The notes under the pieces: generated by a model
What the model saw: only the letters and a program-made list of their open reading frames with translations
The model's database searches: none
Told to the model about the DNA's origin: nothing
Shown: positions 1 through 11,898 of the stretch, piece by piece
Numbering within the stretch: position 1 is the first letter of the stretch
Layout: every line of letters starts with the position of its first letter
Made by a program: the position numbers and the translations under genes
Source: Marchantia polymorpha subsp. ruderalis
Lineage: Eukaryota; Streptophyta; Marchantiopsida; Marchantiales; Marchantiaceae
Assembly (NCBI GenBank): GCA_037833965.1
Contig: AP031357.1
Location: 268,001-332,000, forward strand
Direction: 5' to 3'
Length of the DNA stretch: 64,000 nucleotides

Positions 1-890
1 CCGCATTATCTCGCTAGCTGCGACTTCGGATATGTTCACAATTGATGCCACCGTCTTCTCCACGCTGTTGTCCGACACCTCAACTGTCACCATCCTCCGA
101 TTCGCCATCTTCTTTGGTCTTGCGCGAGCTCTGTGCTGCCTTGCCCCACCTACATCCATATCCATCCTTCTTACCTCGTGGGCCAATTCCTCTTCGTCAT
201 CACTCACGACCTTCCTTCTCTTTGCCAATCGTCTCTCTGACTTCTCCCGTCTCTGAACCACGTCCACCTGAAGCTTGCGTTCACCAAGACAAGATCATGA
301 AAGATCCTTGCCCAATGTACTCGCTGTCCATTCAGAATGCGTTCGAAGAACCCTACTTGCCATGCCATCACATAAGTCGTGCGCGCCGGCCGTAAGATGT
401 GCATGATTCCCAACGCAATCGCCCTTCTCTTCGGATCTTTGTAATCGACAGTCTTCCATCCATTCGTTCCCTGTCTTCCAGACTTGAAGAGAGGCCCGTA
501 AGAGAATTCCTTGCCGCGCGTAAGTCCTACGCTATTCTTCTCAAATAGCAGATCTCCTTCGCTGCCCGCATAGGATCCCACTACCTTCGTCCAATGTTTG
601 ATGGTCCACAACATGGGATTATCGCGGAGCTCCTCGCCTTCGATCGTGCTTTTGTCCATTACCTCCTTGCAGATACTCGCTGAGACGCAATTTCAATTCC
701 ACAAAAGGAATTCAAGCCGCAGTTCAGTCAACTCTCGTATGAAGGGTCTCAATTCCTTGTAAGGCACCTTCAAGGGAACCAATTTCCTCACCTTCTCACT
801 CTTCTTGGGCGTCATGTCTTCAATTTGCGTTTCGCGAATCGCGGGTTCGCTCAATTTCACTTCCTCTCTCTCTCGCTCGTTCTTGCTCAA
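1..890 (-). pseudogene. Repeat-associated plant ORF family, copy 1 (partial, runs off the left edge)
   Basis: Reading leftward, the minus strand encodes a charged N-terminal stretch (890-693), then a conserved block (659-250) with the phrases NPMLWTIKHW, GSEGDLLFEK, GRQGTNGWKTV, HILRPARTTYV and WQVGFFERIL. A tail open to the window edge follows (about 200-1). The block from HILRPARTTY to VHWARIF is clearly homologous to the plus-strand copy at 1202-1330, so this is a family and not chance. The frame breaks near 680 and again near 250-200, so the copy looks inactive. From memory, such proteins are present in many copies in mosses and ferns and travel with transposons. Their biochemical role is unknown to me. 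The part after position 1 is missing. Confidence 0.55.
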
Positions 891-1020
891 TATTGCAATG
901 TCGGCGCGAAGTCTCCTCGTACTGCATTTACCTTCGAAGCCCTAACATTGCCTTCTCTCATGCCTAGTAGATTTCCCGACACATGCGAACATCGTCCGGC
1001 CCGTTGCGTGATTTGAAATT

Positions 1021-1195
1021 GATTTCAATGTCTTTGCCAAAGACGTAGCTCTTTGTACATCCGTAAAAGGCTGCGCCTACTTTCTAAACAAATATCTTTT
1101 AGTTTTGTTGATATTTAAAGAAAAACAAAAAAACTAGGCACCACATCAAGCATCCCTGCACAGGGAAGAATGGGTACCACACATTGTAGTATCTA
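1021..1195. other. AT-rich junction between divergent repeat copies
   Basis: This short AT-rich spacer separates the minus-strand copy to its left from the plus-strand copy to its right. It holds no convincing ORF. It probably marks a rearrangement or insertion junction, because the plus-strand copy starts abruptly in the middle of its conserved domain at about 1196. Confidence 0.35.
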
Positions 1196-3121
1196 GATCG
1201 AATGCGGCGAAACATCGCGATGGCTTTGATGCAAATCCTTCGGCCGCAGCGACCCACCTACATGATGACTTGGCAGGTGGGGTTCGTCGAGAGAGCTCTG
1301 CGCGGAGAACGTATCCATTGGACGCAGATTTTCTGGACTGTCACCCGACATCACATTGGGTTACTCTCTGGAGGGTCGCCTAGTTACTTATCCCCGTTTT
1401 TGATCAATTTCTATCGGGGTATGAACTTGCTGACTGCTGAAGAGAGCAGATCGTTCCCAATGCGGAATGTGGAGCAGGAAGGAGAGGAGGTAGTGTTAGC
1501 CAACGAAGTCGATTCGGACTTGGAAGGCGAACCACAGAGTTCATCCCAACAGAGGAGGAAGTGACGTCGAGGTCGGCAAGACTCCTAGCCAAGAAAGAAG
1601 AGTCGAATTGACGAGGCTACAGTTGAAGAGGTGCGGGTACAGCGAACCGTGTTCTTCGAGATGCGAGCACCTGACTCTAGGGCGCGGTCGAAGATGAAGG
1701 CCCGGAGATTGATTCTAGACGACGATAGTAGTCCTGAGAGTGGAAGGACCGTGAGGAAGAATTGTTCTAATCAAGAAGCACGGTCGGTGGAGAAAGCGGC
1801 CCAGAGTAAGGATGAGCCGATCAAGAAGAAGTCTTGTACTGAGAAAGGCAGGTCTACCTCTGTCGAGAAGTCGCGGGCTTCAAGGAGAGCCTTCGAGAAG
1901 TCGAGAGCTTCAAGGGCCATTTTGACTGAGGACGTTCCCTTGAAGCGAAGATATGTACCTGAGGAGAAAACTCAGTGGGAGGAACCTCGGGCAGAGGCCG
2001 CTGAGGTCTTAACGGTGTCCTCGGATACTAAGGAGGACCCGGTGGCGTTAGAGGAAGTAGCGGCAAAGGCCGTGGAAGACGTGGCAGCAGCCGAGGGTGA
2101 ACCGCAGAAGGCGACCTCATCTTGGACCTCCACTGATACCATCATATTAGAGAAGAGTGAGGAACCCTCAGTAGAGAAGACACAGTCGGCAGCCTTGAAT
2201 GCCGTTGATGTGTTGAGTGTGCAGGTACTACTGTTGCTACAGTACCTTGACTGGAAGCGGAAGAAGTACGCTTAAGGCAACCCCGGTGAGTCCTACGTGG
2301 AGATAGTGTGTAACCGGACGCGGGTTAAGCGAGAATTGGCTCTTGAGATCGCTGCCAAGGAACGAAGAAGTCAGCCGACAGAAGCGAAGTACCAGGCACT
2401 CCAAAGGAAGCTGATTGAGGAAGTTGAGAGGCGACGAAAGGCGGAGCAAGCCAGTGACAGTCTTCGTGAAGATGTGGAGAGGGCTTAGTGCGCCAGCGTA
2501 GACCTTCTGAAGAGATTAGAAGCCTGCAGAACCACATACAATGCTGAGTCCTTAAAGGTAGATGAATTCCATGCCGCCGCAGAGGAAGCAAAGTGAGAGT
2601 ACTAGGCCGAGTTGGCGGTAAAGACGAAGAAGATTTCCTAGTACGAAGCTGCGCGGATCGCGGACCTGGAGTTAATTGAGAAATTGGAGGCGCAGTGTGG
2701 CGAGTTGAGGACGCAACGGTCGCAAGCGGAAGAGCAGTTATGCGAGGTGAAGGCGAAATTGACGGAGGCTGAGGGAAAGATTCGGCAATTATCGGGAGAA
2801 ACGAGTGAAGTCTTAACTGCGCGCGTGGAGCGATGTTTGCGCGAGTACACGCTGTGGCTGATCGAATCTCACAACGGGCTTCGGTTACGCGAGATTGAAT
2901 ATCGTGCTGCCGAGTTGATCAAGAAGAGCGGACGTAGGCACCGTCGGCTGTCCAAGAAGTTAGGATCGTATCTTATCAGATCACGCGACGCGGTAGCAAA
3001 GTTAGAGGTAGAATTAGTAGGCGTTTTGCAAAGATTAGGTCTAGAGCGGAGGTTAGAGGGGGCGGCACCTGCCGATCCCGAAGGCGAAGGACCTGTTCGG
3101 TGCTCGCACCGCAGTAGATGA
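1196..3121 (+). pseudogene. Repeat-associated plant ORF family, copy 2 (C-terminal two thirds)
   Basis: Three plus-strand frames line up as one broken gene. Positions 1196-1561 encode the conserved block (MALMQILRPQRPTYMMTWQV, then LSPFLINFYRGMNLLTAEE). Positions 1631-2275 encode a very charged, Ser/Lys/Glu-rich linker. Positions 2297-3118 encode Glu/Arg-rich coiled coil ending in a basic segment with ERCLREYTLWLIESHNGLR. Stops separate the parts at 1562, 2273, 2486 and 2594. The copy lacks the N-terminal half of the family. A fragment matching that missing half lies on the opposite strand at 3842-4470. Function is unknown; it may be a gag-like or accessory protein of a plant retroelement. 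I am fairly sure it is family-derived, and less sure of its role. Confidence 0.55.
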
Positions 3122-3828
3122 CAGTTTTTGGTAGTTAGGAATAAAGTCGTCCAAGGCGTTGGCCTTGGGAATCTTTTTTCAATTTAGTTTTCTCAGTTCG
3201 GACATCTGTATTCTCTACGTGTTTTGTGAGTTGAGTGTGTTGTTCACCGTGTAAGAGTGACTTCGGTTTGACGAAGGTACCGCATCCGAAGTAAGAGCCC
3301 CATTTCAAATATTCTGAAATAGTGTTTGGCTAGTGACAGGATTTAAGCAAATTCGTAATTGGCTGCTGGCTACAGATCCTCTTAGTGTACTTCTTGGGAA
3401 ATTTCCCCCTGAATCTTAAGTCGAGGTCCTGATCGACCTCTAAGTTTTGCATTTACTTGTTTCAGGTGTGTTTGTGTGTATTACGCTGCCTTGTGTGTCC
3501 TCCGAGTGACCTCCGAGTCGAACACCTGCAGTATTTCTGGGAATGACAATAGCTTGAGAAATCAAACTCCTCAATAGACTGTTAAATACGTGATAATCGG
3601 TACTCTTTGTGTTGTTTCTGTCCTCGTGGAATCGGATCTTTACCATTATGCTCCATTTTGATATTTATCTGTCATTACACTTCGTTTCGCACGGGTACCC
3701 CATGCATGCAAGATGATCTGCAAGTGCCTTCACGTGGTTAATGTGATCCAAAACATCTTCTCCTTCTTGCATCTTGCACGTGAAGAACTTGCGGCGAATG
3801 AAGTGTTTAGGATTGGTTTATGTTGGTT
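3122..3828. other. Flank of repeat copy 2, no gene seen
   Basis: The codon structure of copy 2 ends at 3118-3120. The following sequence has a short perfect inverted repeat (3151-3157 with 3162-3168) but no recognisable coding region or long terminal repeat. The composition is still mixed, unlike the AT-rich DNA that begins near 4490, so it is probably part of the same inserted repeat. Confidence 0.3.
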
Positions 3829-3859
3829 TTTGCTCTACGACTTGTGGTCGTAGAGCAAA
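3829..3859. repeat. Perfect 13-bp hairpin at a rearrangement edge
   Basis: The arms 3829-3841 and 3847-3859 are exact reverse complements around a 5-base loop (3842-3846). On the minus strand, the right arm and loop still belong to the coding homology of the adjacent fragment (EGDLLYDHK). Beyond the loop the reading frame stops at once and the homology is lost. The second arm is therefore a mirror copy made at the breakpoint. Confidence 0.85.
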
Positions 3860-4470
3860 TCACCTTCTTGACCTGCACACGGTTCCAAGACTTGAACTCA
3901 TTGCTCAATCGTCCAACTCTTAGGATTACCACAAATTCCATTGCCCTCTGGCGCGTAATACTCATAGCATTTCTTCACAATCACCGCGGAAACCCAATTC
4001 CACCCCAACAGCAAAAAATCAAGCATGGCGGTTATTAGCTCATCGCAAAATGCTCTCAATCCAAATTGTGGCACTCTCCATGCCTTTAATCGAAGTCTTG
4101 GAACCCGCATCATCGTAGCGCTCTCAATTACTCGCTCGCAATGCTTACAGCATTCTCAATTCGAAAGTGAACTCTCTCGAAATGTCCGCGCGGAATTCCT
4201 GTTTCTGCTATTGTTTCTCGACGCCTTAACCGTCTCGTGAACTCGCATGAATCGTCTGTACAAAGGCCACAGTTCTTTTTCGTCGGCGCCGCCTTTTACA
4301 AAGCCGAAGGCCCTTCTGCTTCAAAGTCGAAGTTCGAAGGCCGAAGGCTCTTCATTGCCTTCTCTCTATCCATACTAGCCACTTTCTACACCCATAACTC
4401 GGTGATCCTTGATCTGTTTCGGAAGTTCTTTGGCGCGTTAGAAACGTGGCGCGTCATGGAACGAGCATGA
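3842..4470 (-). pseudogene. Repeat-associated plant ORF family, N-terminal fragment
   Basis: Read leftward, the minus strand gives YEYYAPEGNGICGNPKSWTI (about 3980-3920), an in-frame stop, then VQVLEPCAGQEGDLLYDHK ending at about 3845. This matches the part of the family that precedes the block present in copy 2, and it parallels NPMLWTIKHW and SEGDLLFEK in copy 1. Upstream, 4113-3990 and 4470-4120 are open in parts but frameshifted. About 40-50 residues between this fragment and the start of copy 2 are absent. The simplest reading is that one gene was split and one piece inverted. It could also come from a second copy of the element. Confidence 0.5.
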
Positions 4471-4480
4471 CAAGTTCCAT

Positions 4481-7086
4481 CTATCAAGATTCTTTCTAAG
4501 TCAATTTGCTACTAACTGACAAAGTTATGAGGTATCTACTCTAGCAAATCATGATATATTTAAACTTATTTCATTGATTGTAAATAAAACACTAACTTGA
4601 GCAAAGTAGCATCTAACATGGAATTCAACTAATCCTAACTAGTCATCTACTTCAAAATCCTTTATGTAATTTATTTCTAATTATTTTCACCATAAAAGTG
4701 TAACTTTTTATTCATCTACTCCTCAAACTTCATGTTTTTAAAAACTACATTACCACAAAATTATTTTTTCTCCAAAATTATGAATTCTAATAACAAGATT
4801 ATCAAACGCATCAATGTGATCCTAAATCTTTGTGCTAGAATCTTTTACCTTGAAATTTATCAACTTCAAAAATACATACAACCTGTTTGATAATATTTTG
4901 CAATGAAATTATTGCTCATAAGACTCAAACAATACAATTCATTTATCATACTCATCCATTTGTTTCAAAATCAAAGATTGTAAATTAAGTATGATAGTAC
5001 TCACTACCTATTCATGACGTTATTTTTGTTCATTGTTATTGTAGACGGACGGTGGTGGCCTCATTGTCTTGTTTATATTCATGGCCTTCAACTTGCCCTT
5101 CACATGTTTCCAAAGCAGATAATAATCAATGTCTGTCATATCTTGCTTGTCATGTCCATGTATGTAGTTTTAGGGTTGGGATAAGGGTTAAAGATTTAAG
5201 ATTTCTAACTCAAATCCTAGATTAGTGTTTACTCTCACTATTTGAAGAGTATAGTTTAGTGATGATTCAAAGAACATTTTGTTCTTCAAATTGAACCTTT
5301 AGCATTGGAAGTAGCTCTCAATGAGTTGGATATGATTTCTCGTTAGCATCTACATAGATATAGCTAGTAGTGGAGTGAGTTTGGCTTGACTGTATGTGAC
5401 ATTTGTGTTTTGTGCGAGTAGAATTTTCACAATGATTTCACTCAATCGATTGAAATGTAGGCTTGCTATGAAGTTATAATTTGCAGAATGTTTTGTTTCA
5501 AAGAAGATGGAGTATTTTGTTGTTGGAAGATGTGCAAGGGTGACAAAGAAGTGTGTTGCAGAGATCTTTTCATCAACACTAAAAGCGCATGTTTTTCTTG
5601 GAAGAGTTTGAAGTTATTGCTGAGGTAAATCGTCAAATTGTTGTTTGTAGATCATTCTAGATTTGTCTTGGGATTCAATTAGTGCAGATGCGATGCTAGA
5701 TTTATGTTGTGGCTCTAGACTTACAGATCTTTGTTGTGTGATTATGAGACGCAAGCGTTGTCCGATTGTGTGTATCATAAAGTGTGTGTGAAAACCATGC
5801 CCAATTTATGTTGGATTTAGGCTTTGGAGGCGATTAAATCATGTGCTATGATGAACAACTAGAGTGAATCAGGTGGAAGTGATTTCGAGCCAAAAATCTG
5901 CGGACAAGCTCAAGATTTTGTTATAATGAATAATAGATTTGGAGTTGGTGAATTGGTGCCCAATCCACTACTGGGGTGATCTGTCGCTGGATGCAATTTG
6001 GTTCTAGTTGCAATCTTTATATGTATCAGGTCGTCATTGCAAATTGATGGAAAAGATTGCTTTGCAAAAGCTATAGGCAAAAGTTGATTGTTGTAATGGA
6101 GAGTACACTACAACTATACATAGTTGGCGATGAAGATTATTTTGAGATCGCTATGTGATACAATGTCCCTTGTGTGTTGTATTCTGTTTCTTTGAGTATG
6201 GAAAGTTGTTGCTAGTTGTTTGATTTTGAATACTCTATAGTCTTGCTTCTTGTTGCTCTTCTTTTTGTGTGCACTCACATTGATTTTGAAAGCAGTTTTA
6301 TTTTTATGTGTTATCGATAGTGGGGCTAAATTTTATCATCGGCCGACCTGTCTTTGTTTCTCTCATGATGAAACTGGAATGATGACCAATAGATCGTGAA
6401 AGATTTTTTGTGGTGATGATAGATTAGATTGTCCATTCTTGTAGCTAGTAGGTCTAGAGTAGTGCGGCAACATTGACGTTACTAGTTGCGGCGATGGTGA
6501 TTGATGTTGTTATAGGATTGAAGTTTGTCATCATAGAATGATTTTGCAATTTGGGTGGAACACGTGATAGCAACACCATAGGTTTTAATCAAATGGAGCA
6601 AGATTTTGGCTACAACTATCACTGTCAACGATTTATGCAATCGCGATTGATTCCAACAATGGATCTCTTGTAACATCGCCTTGTGTAGCAATTCCATTGA
6701 TTTGAGACATGGATGGAATTTACAAAGCCATAAAGTATTCATGACGGTAGTCGGATGAAATGATCATCATTGATCTTGACGACTTCATCCAAGAATTTGA
6801 AACTTGGTGTGATAAGCAGTTTTTATGTTTCTCCACGTTGTTCACATACTTCTTTGCATGAAAATAATTGTTTAAGAAATTGGAAGTACATTTTATGAAT
6901 GACTATCATGAAAGAGATTGTGTTGTGAAGATTGATACATGAAAGCATCATTGATTTCCAAACTACTTATCTATTACCCAGAGTGATGTCGATATCAAGA
7001 AGGATGTCAATGGAATTATGAGAAGTAGCATCAAGTGTATGCACTAGTAGCGGTACTAGTATCACTACATAGGGCAGCTTGAGTGA
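4481..7086. other. AT-rich gene-free stretch
   Basis: Base composition changes sharply to AT-rich near 4490. No reading frame here has protein-like character, and I recognise no RNA gene. The right-hand part may include the decayed 5' end of the gypsy element whose gag trace begins at about 7087, but I could not identify a long terminal repeat or primer-binding site. Confidence 0.4.
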
Positions 7087-7420
7087 AGATGGTAGTGTTG
7101 TACCTTCATTAAGTCCGATTGCGAAGTTCTTCAAGAGGTTGAAGAAGAATTACAGTGGTATAAAGACGGAGAAGTTTATGCGTCTTCAGGAGTTTGAGTG
7201 AAAGACTGGTGAGAATCTTCAGGAGACATCCACTTGTATGCGACAATTGAACACAACTACTCACAAAATGACTGAAGCACAAGGTGTTCAATATTGATAT
7301 CAGATTCTAGACGAGAAGTTGTAGAGTAGAATATGTGATGTTACTCTCATGAGTGATGTGTCACCCACACTAGCTTTTGTGTTTATTCTTCTGAGAAGAT
7401 TAAGCTTATCATAATGGAAG
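7087..7420 (+). pseudogene. Gag capsid fragment of the gypsy relic
   Basis: The plus strand reads through several stops as a retrotransposon Gag domain: FMRLQEFE, then ENLQETSTCMRQLNTTTHKM, then EAQGVQY and the ILDEKL segment, then PTLAFVF. The spacing resembles the alpha-helical capsid region of plant gypsy Gag proteins. At least three in-frame stops (for example near 7200 and 7295) show it is dead. Gag would form the particle that packages the element RNA. Confidence 0.6.
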
Positions 7421-7710
7421 AGAGAATGATGACATTTTTGTTCAATAGGTACACAATCATTACTTGTCGTGTCCAGTAGAGCACCACAGAGTCTTGTTTC
7501 ATTGATGATTCTAGTGGGAATCATGAAGTTCAAACACAACATTAATCATGTACTAGATAGATGGTTGCACATGCACCACTGCCTTTAATTTCTAGTCAGC
7601 ACCATAGACCATCATGTTGGACCTATGGAGTTGATCATTAATGGAGAAATTGTTTCCAAGAGGGCAGAGAATAAAGATTTGAGACTCTACCTTAGTCGGC
7701 ACTGGTTGTG

Positions 7711-7752
7711 TGTGACAACTGTGGACGAGCGGATCATCCTCAAGAGGGTTTT
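7711..7752 (+). pseudogene. Gag zinc knuckle missing its last cysteine
   Basis: The frame reads CDNCGRADHPQEGF. It fits the CCHC knuckle spacing C-x2-C-x4-H-x4-C, except that the final cysteine is phenylalanine (codon TTT at 7750-7752). Its place downstream of the Gag trace supports the call. The knuckle normally binds the element RNA. The lost ligand fits general decay. Confidence 0.6.
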
Positions 7753-7959
7753 GATTTTTATCTAAAGTTGAGATTTGGTGATAGAGGTCGTGGCGAAGGT
7801 GCTCCACGAGCCCAAGGTGATACATGTATTGGTGCAAATGAAAAACTTGTAATGATTGCTGCTCCTACCACATAAAGCACTATGGCTACTCGGATTGAAT
7901 AGTTGGAGCAAAGGCTTGCTGTTATGGCTAGTCTTGGATCAAAAGCTTCCACCTTTTGA

Positions 7960-10500
7960 GCAAGTTCAAGAGCAGTGATTTCTACATCTTATGAAGAAGA
8001 GGGTATTTTCTATTTGGCAAATGGAGCACAAGTTGAGGCATCGATTGCAATGATGAGATGTGTCCCTCATGCTTTTGAGAAAACTCTCACATATAAAATA
8101 TGTGAGAGTATAGTCCCATATTTTGCTTGACTCAGATGCATAACCCTTGATGTTGGGCAAGACATCATGTATAAGTTTGAGTGTTTAGAGTAAGAATTGA
8201 AGCCTTGCCCATTCTAGATTTAGACATCACTTGGCGGCGTTAATGATAGGTGTTATTTACTAAGGAAAGTGTAACGATACAGTTGAGGCATGATCATGCA
8301 CGTGATAGCTTGCTATGGAGTTTGTGTTGTGATCACATTAACGAAGTTATATGATGTGCTTGTTGGTGGGACAATCTTGTATATAATGGATTTTCATATA
8401 AATTATTTGACGTAGACAACTATCAATGGCCTTGGTTTGCAGTATGATGATGGACGTGTGAGCGAGCTACTTTTGAGATTCTTTCTAGAGCTCAATCATT
8501 TGAGTTTTTCCCTACGGCCTTGACATCTGTTGCGGATTTTAGCGAAATGCTTACGTGATCCGATGACTTGTTGGAGGGCAACATGTCGGACAACGATACT
8601 CTAATCTATAAGGATGTTGAGAAGATTGTGAGCTTTGTAACAGCCGTCTCTTCTTCTTTAGATAATACACTTTGGCATTCTCGCCATGCGTTATAGGAGG
8701 ATGTTCATAGGTTGGTGAAGAATGCTTGAACTGAGGATTTTGTATTTGAGATAATAGAGACAACTTCAAGAAATCAGTCTCTTTGTGGTCCTAATGCATT
8801 GATCTCAATGGATACTACATCAATTGCATGAAAATATACACCACATGATGTTTGTATGTTGATTTTTTTTGGTGTAATAAGTACATGTTTGTCTACTGTG
8901 GTGTAGGTAGGTATTTTAGAATGGAGGTACTTGTATTTGAAGAGGGATGAAATTGCACAATTCGGCATCAAATAATTGGCATTTGGCATGCCGATTATGA
9001 GTTTCAACTTCAATAACGGGAGATTACACACGTCGTCCATTTTTATTAAACGAGAAGGTGTTTACTATGGTCAGTGTTGTGAACTTTGTGGAACTAATCA
9101 TGTCTAGTCTCCTTACAACATATTGCATATTTGATGCAGCGTTATCCTTCATTGTTGCCAAGATCAGCTATTCGAGGATACCAAAAGATGTTGCCTTCAG
9201 ATATTTCATTGTTGTGGTTTCCAGATCTTGATCAAGTTTGCTCTATTGATTTGATGATTGCGGGATGTTCATGATTGTGTCACACATGCTTTGATCATAA
9301 CGCATGATTTCATGATCCTAGATATGTGATGTCTTGAGAGATGTTACTTACGTCATCTCTTGGTGCATATATGTACTCCATCATACATTTTAGAAAATGT
9401 GTTGTTGTTGGATGACACTCATATCCAATTCATGGCGAGTGTTCATGAGATTCTATCATTGATAAGATCGGCCGTATTGTTGAACGCAATCAATGTTGGC
9501 TCACGTGCTCATTGTTCACAATTATCGTGGACAAAATTTTTGCCACGGGAAAATATAATGTTATGCGTATGATTCCGTGCATAGTGATTATACATTTTTG
9601 TGTACAGTTTTTGAATTTTTTTCCAATATTTTCAAATGGTATGAGTTTCTGGCATGTCACATATGACATTGATGAATCATGTAAATCAGTCTTGAATGAC
9701 TTTATCCACATTGGCTAGTTTTCCACATCACATGACTATCGTGATGATGAACATGGTCTTGGATGGAATCCTGTGATGCATAAGTTGATGAAGCTCATGC
9801 AACGTTGATGAGAGAGAGCGTGCAATGGAATTTATGACTGGTATGATTATGACTTCTCCAATTTTAAAGACGTCATGTTGTTAAGTTTTAGGTCATATTA
9901 TTGACCTAAATTGTTTGACTTGAATTTTGAGCTTAGGTTTGGCCAAGCAACAACGTTTTTGCGTTGATTTGGTGATTTCTACATCACTTGTTAGCTCATT
10001 GCCAACCGGAACGATAATGTCAATGGCGGGGAGCGACAAGGGAAATATTTGTCATCCTTGGAGTTCATAGTACGTCAATAAAGAGCTTGTTAAACTTGCA
10101 GTCCTTGGAGGAGTTTTTCACGTGGAGATTAGTTCAAAAGGTGTACGGAGAGAGATACCGGTTATTTGGAGGGTTTGGCATAGCAACCATTGAGAGTGTT
10201 GACTCTCTCTAGTGTGACTGTAAAGAAAAAGTGGAAGTCTTTGATTGATATCAAGATCATAGGAGGAGAGAGACGACAGTTGACACAACTCCTAAGCAAG
10301 TATTAAAATTTGTTTTGCTTTTAATTTGAAGCAATTGGATCTTTTGATTGGCCTTGATATACAGATTGATGTAGATGATGATACACTAATCTTTTGTTGT
10401 ACCTAGAAATACAATGATATGGAGAGGGACATGATTTGATATAAAGTGATGAACCTCTTGTAGGTTGGATTGATGGAGCTATTGCATTAAGAATATGCAT
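7960..10500. other. Unreadable middle of the gypsy relic
   Basis: This stretch lies between gag and reverse transcriptase, where protease and the start of pol should be. I see only short frames with no convincing motif and no intact DSG or DTG protease signature. It may also contain later insertions, because the distance is longer than gypsy elements usually need here. Confidence 0.35.
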
Positions 10501-10511
10501 TCGCCATTGTC

Positions 10512-11070
10512 ATGCATGTCCACAAAGATGTACATGTCAACTATACGGAGCAGCAGATGTGTGAAGATTATCGCCCTATCAATTGCAAGATCAAATTTGA
10601 TCAATATTGTATGCCTACATCCGAGACAATCTTTGATGTACTAGGCAAGCAAAGGTCTTCAGGATTTTGGATCTACATGCACGGTACAACCAATTTTCAA
10701 TCCAAGATGTGGACAAGTCCAAGATAGCATTTTGAGGTGCCAACTTGAATGGAAAAAATTTTTTGTACTAATGAAAGTTCTTACCTTTTGGGTTGATAGA
10801 CAAAATCCTAGCGAGAGTGAATTATGTCACATGCTACATCAATGACATCCTGATGGATAGTGATTCCGTGGAGGAGCATCAGAGTCATTTGCAGGTTATG
10901 TTTACAAGCTCATGGTCTACAGTTACACCCTCAAAAATGTAAATTCTTCCGGGAGGAGGTGAAGTTCTTGGATTAATTGATCTATTCAGATGATTCATAC
11001 GTTAAGCGATCAAAGGTTAACGCCATTGCACGTATTTCTTGTTCTACAAATGTGAATAGAGTTTGAACTT
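10512..11070 (+). pseudogene. Reverse transcriptase remnant with altered catalytic box
   Basis: The segment begins with CEDYRPINCKIKFDQY and a MPT motif, then shifts frame near 10645 and continues as KVFRILDLHARYNQF and a KSKIAF segment. The active-site box follows at 10835-10849 as Y-I-N-D-I, where the family has YIDD: the first aspartate codon is AAT at 10841-10843. After it come SVEEHQSHLQ and a KCKFFREEVKFL thumb segment. The order and motifs identify a gypsy reverse transcriptase. The lost aspartate and the frameshift rule out activity. Confidence 0.85.
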
Positions 11071-11283
11071 TTATGGAATTGGCGTACTACTATCACATAT
11101 ATGTAAAAAAAACTATGTGCAATAGCAAGGCCGTTGAAAAAGTTATTGAAGTTGAATCAAATGTGACGATGACAAGAGGAGTAGGAGGAAGTTTTATGAC
11201 AGCTTAACACATGCTTGACGTCCGCTCCTATCTTATGAAGACCTATTAGATGACGACCTTTTTAGTTGCATATTGATTGAAAT

Positions 11284-11530
11284 ATGTTGGTACTTGGAGC
11301 AGTATTAACTAAACATGATGATGAGGGTAGAGAGTTTGTTGTTGCATATACAAATTGTTCAAAGAATGTAGCGGAGTCCAAAGTTAGTTTAGACGAGAAG
11401 GAAAGTTTGATTCTGGTATGGGTTGTGAGACATTTCAGATACTACTTGTTTGGCGCAGAGTTTACTCTAGTTACTAATCAGTAGCCGCTCAAGTGGTTAA
11501 TAAAGTCTAACAATCTTATATGCAAGCTTG
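11284..11530 (+). pseudogene. RNase H fragment of the gypsy relic
   Basis: An open frame of 66 codons gives LGAVLTKHDDEGREFVVAY, then DEKESLILVWVVRHFRYYLF and FTLVTNQ. A stop follows, then PLKWLI. This is the typical RNase H domain that follows reverse transcriptase in gypsy elements, where it degrades the RNA strand during replication. The stop at 11482-11484 and further stops after 11530 break it. Confidence 0.85.
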
Positions 11531-11898
11531 CAGTATGGGCTCTCATATGATTTTTTGATCATGCATAGAACAAAAGGTTCTAACCTTGATGTCTTCTAAC
11601 CAACTAAAGTCGAGTAGAAATTCATGCATTAGGCAAGAGGATGACACTAGAGCCATGTGGCATGGAAATATTGATCATGAGATGATGTCTGGTTGACATG
11701 CTTCTGCCTACTGGTGTTGGTTGGATATGAACTCTAGTTTAGAGAACCATGTGACAACATGCTATAGTGAGGTAGCACATCATCAATTGTGGATATAGTG
11801 GGGTATGACTTACTTGATAGAGTACTTAGTCATTTTGGTGAATCAACTTAGGTGTTAACGGATCAAGCTACATAGTTTCAAAGCAAATTTGATGTCTT

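Noticed and set aside
3151..3168. Short GC hairpin followed by a T-run, like a bacterial terminator
   Set aside because: The context is plant nuclear DNA and a dead repeat, so an intrinsic terminator is not a meaningful call.
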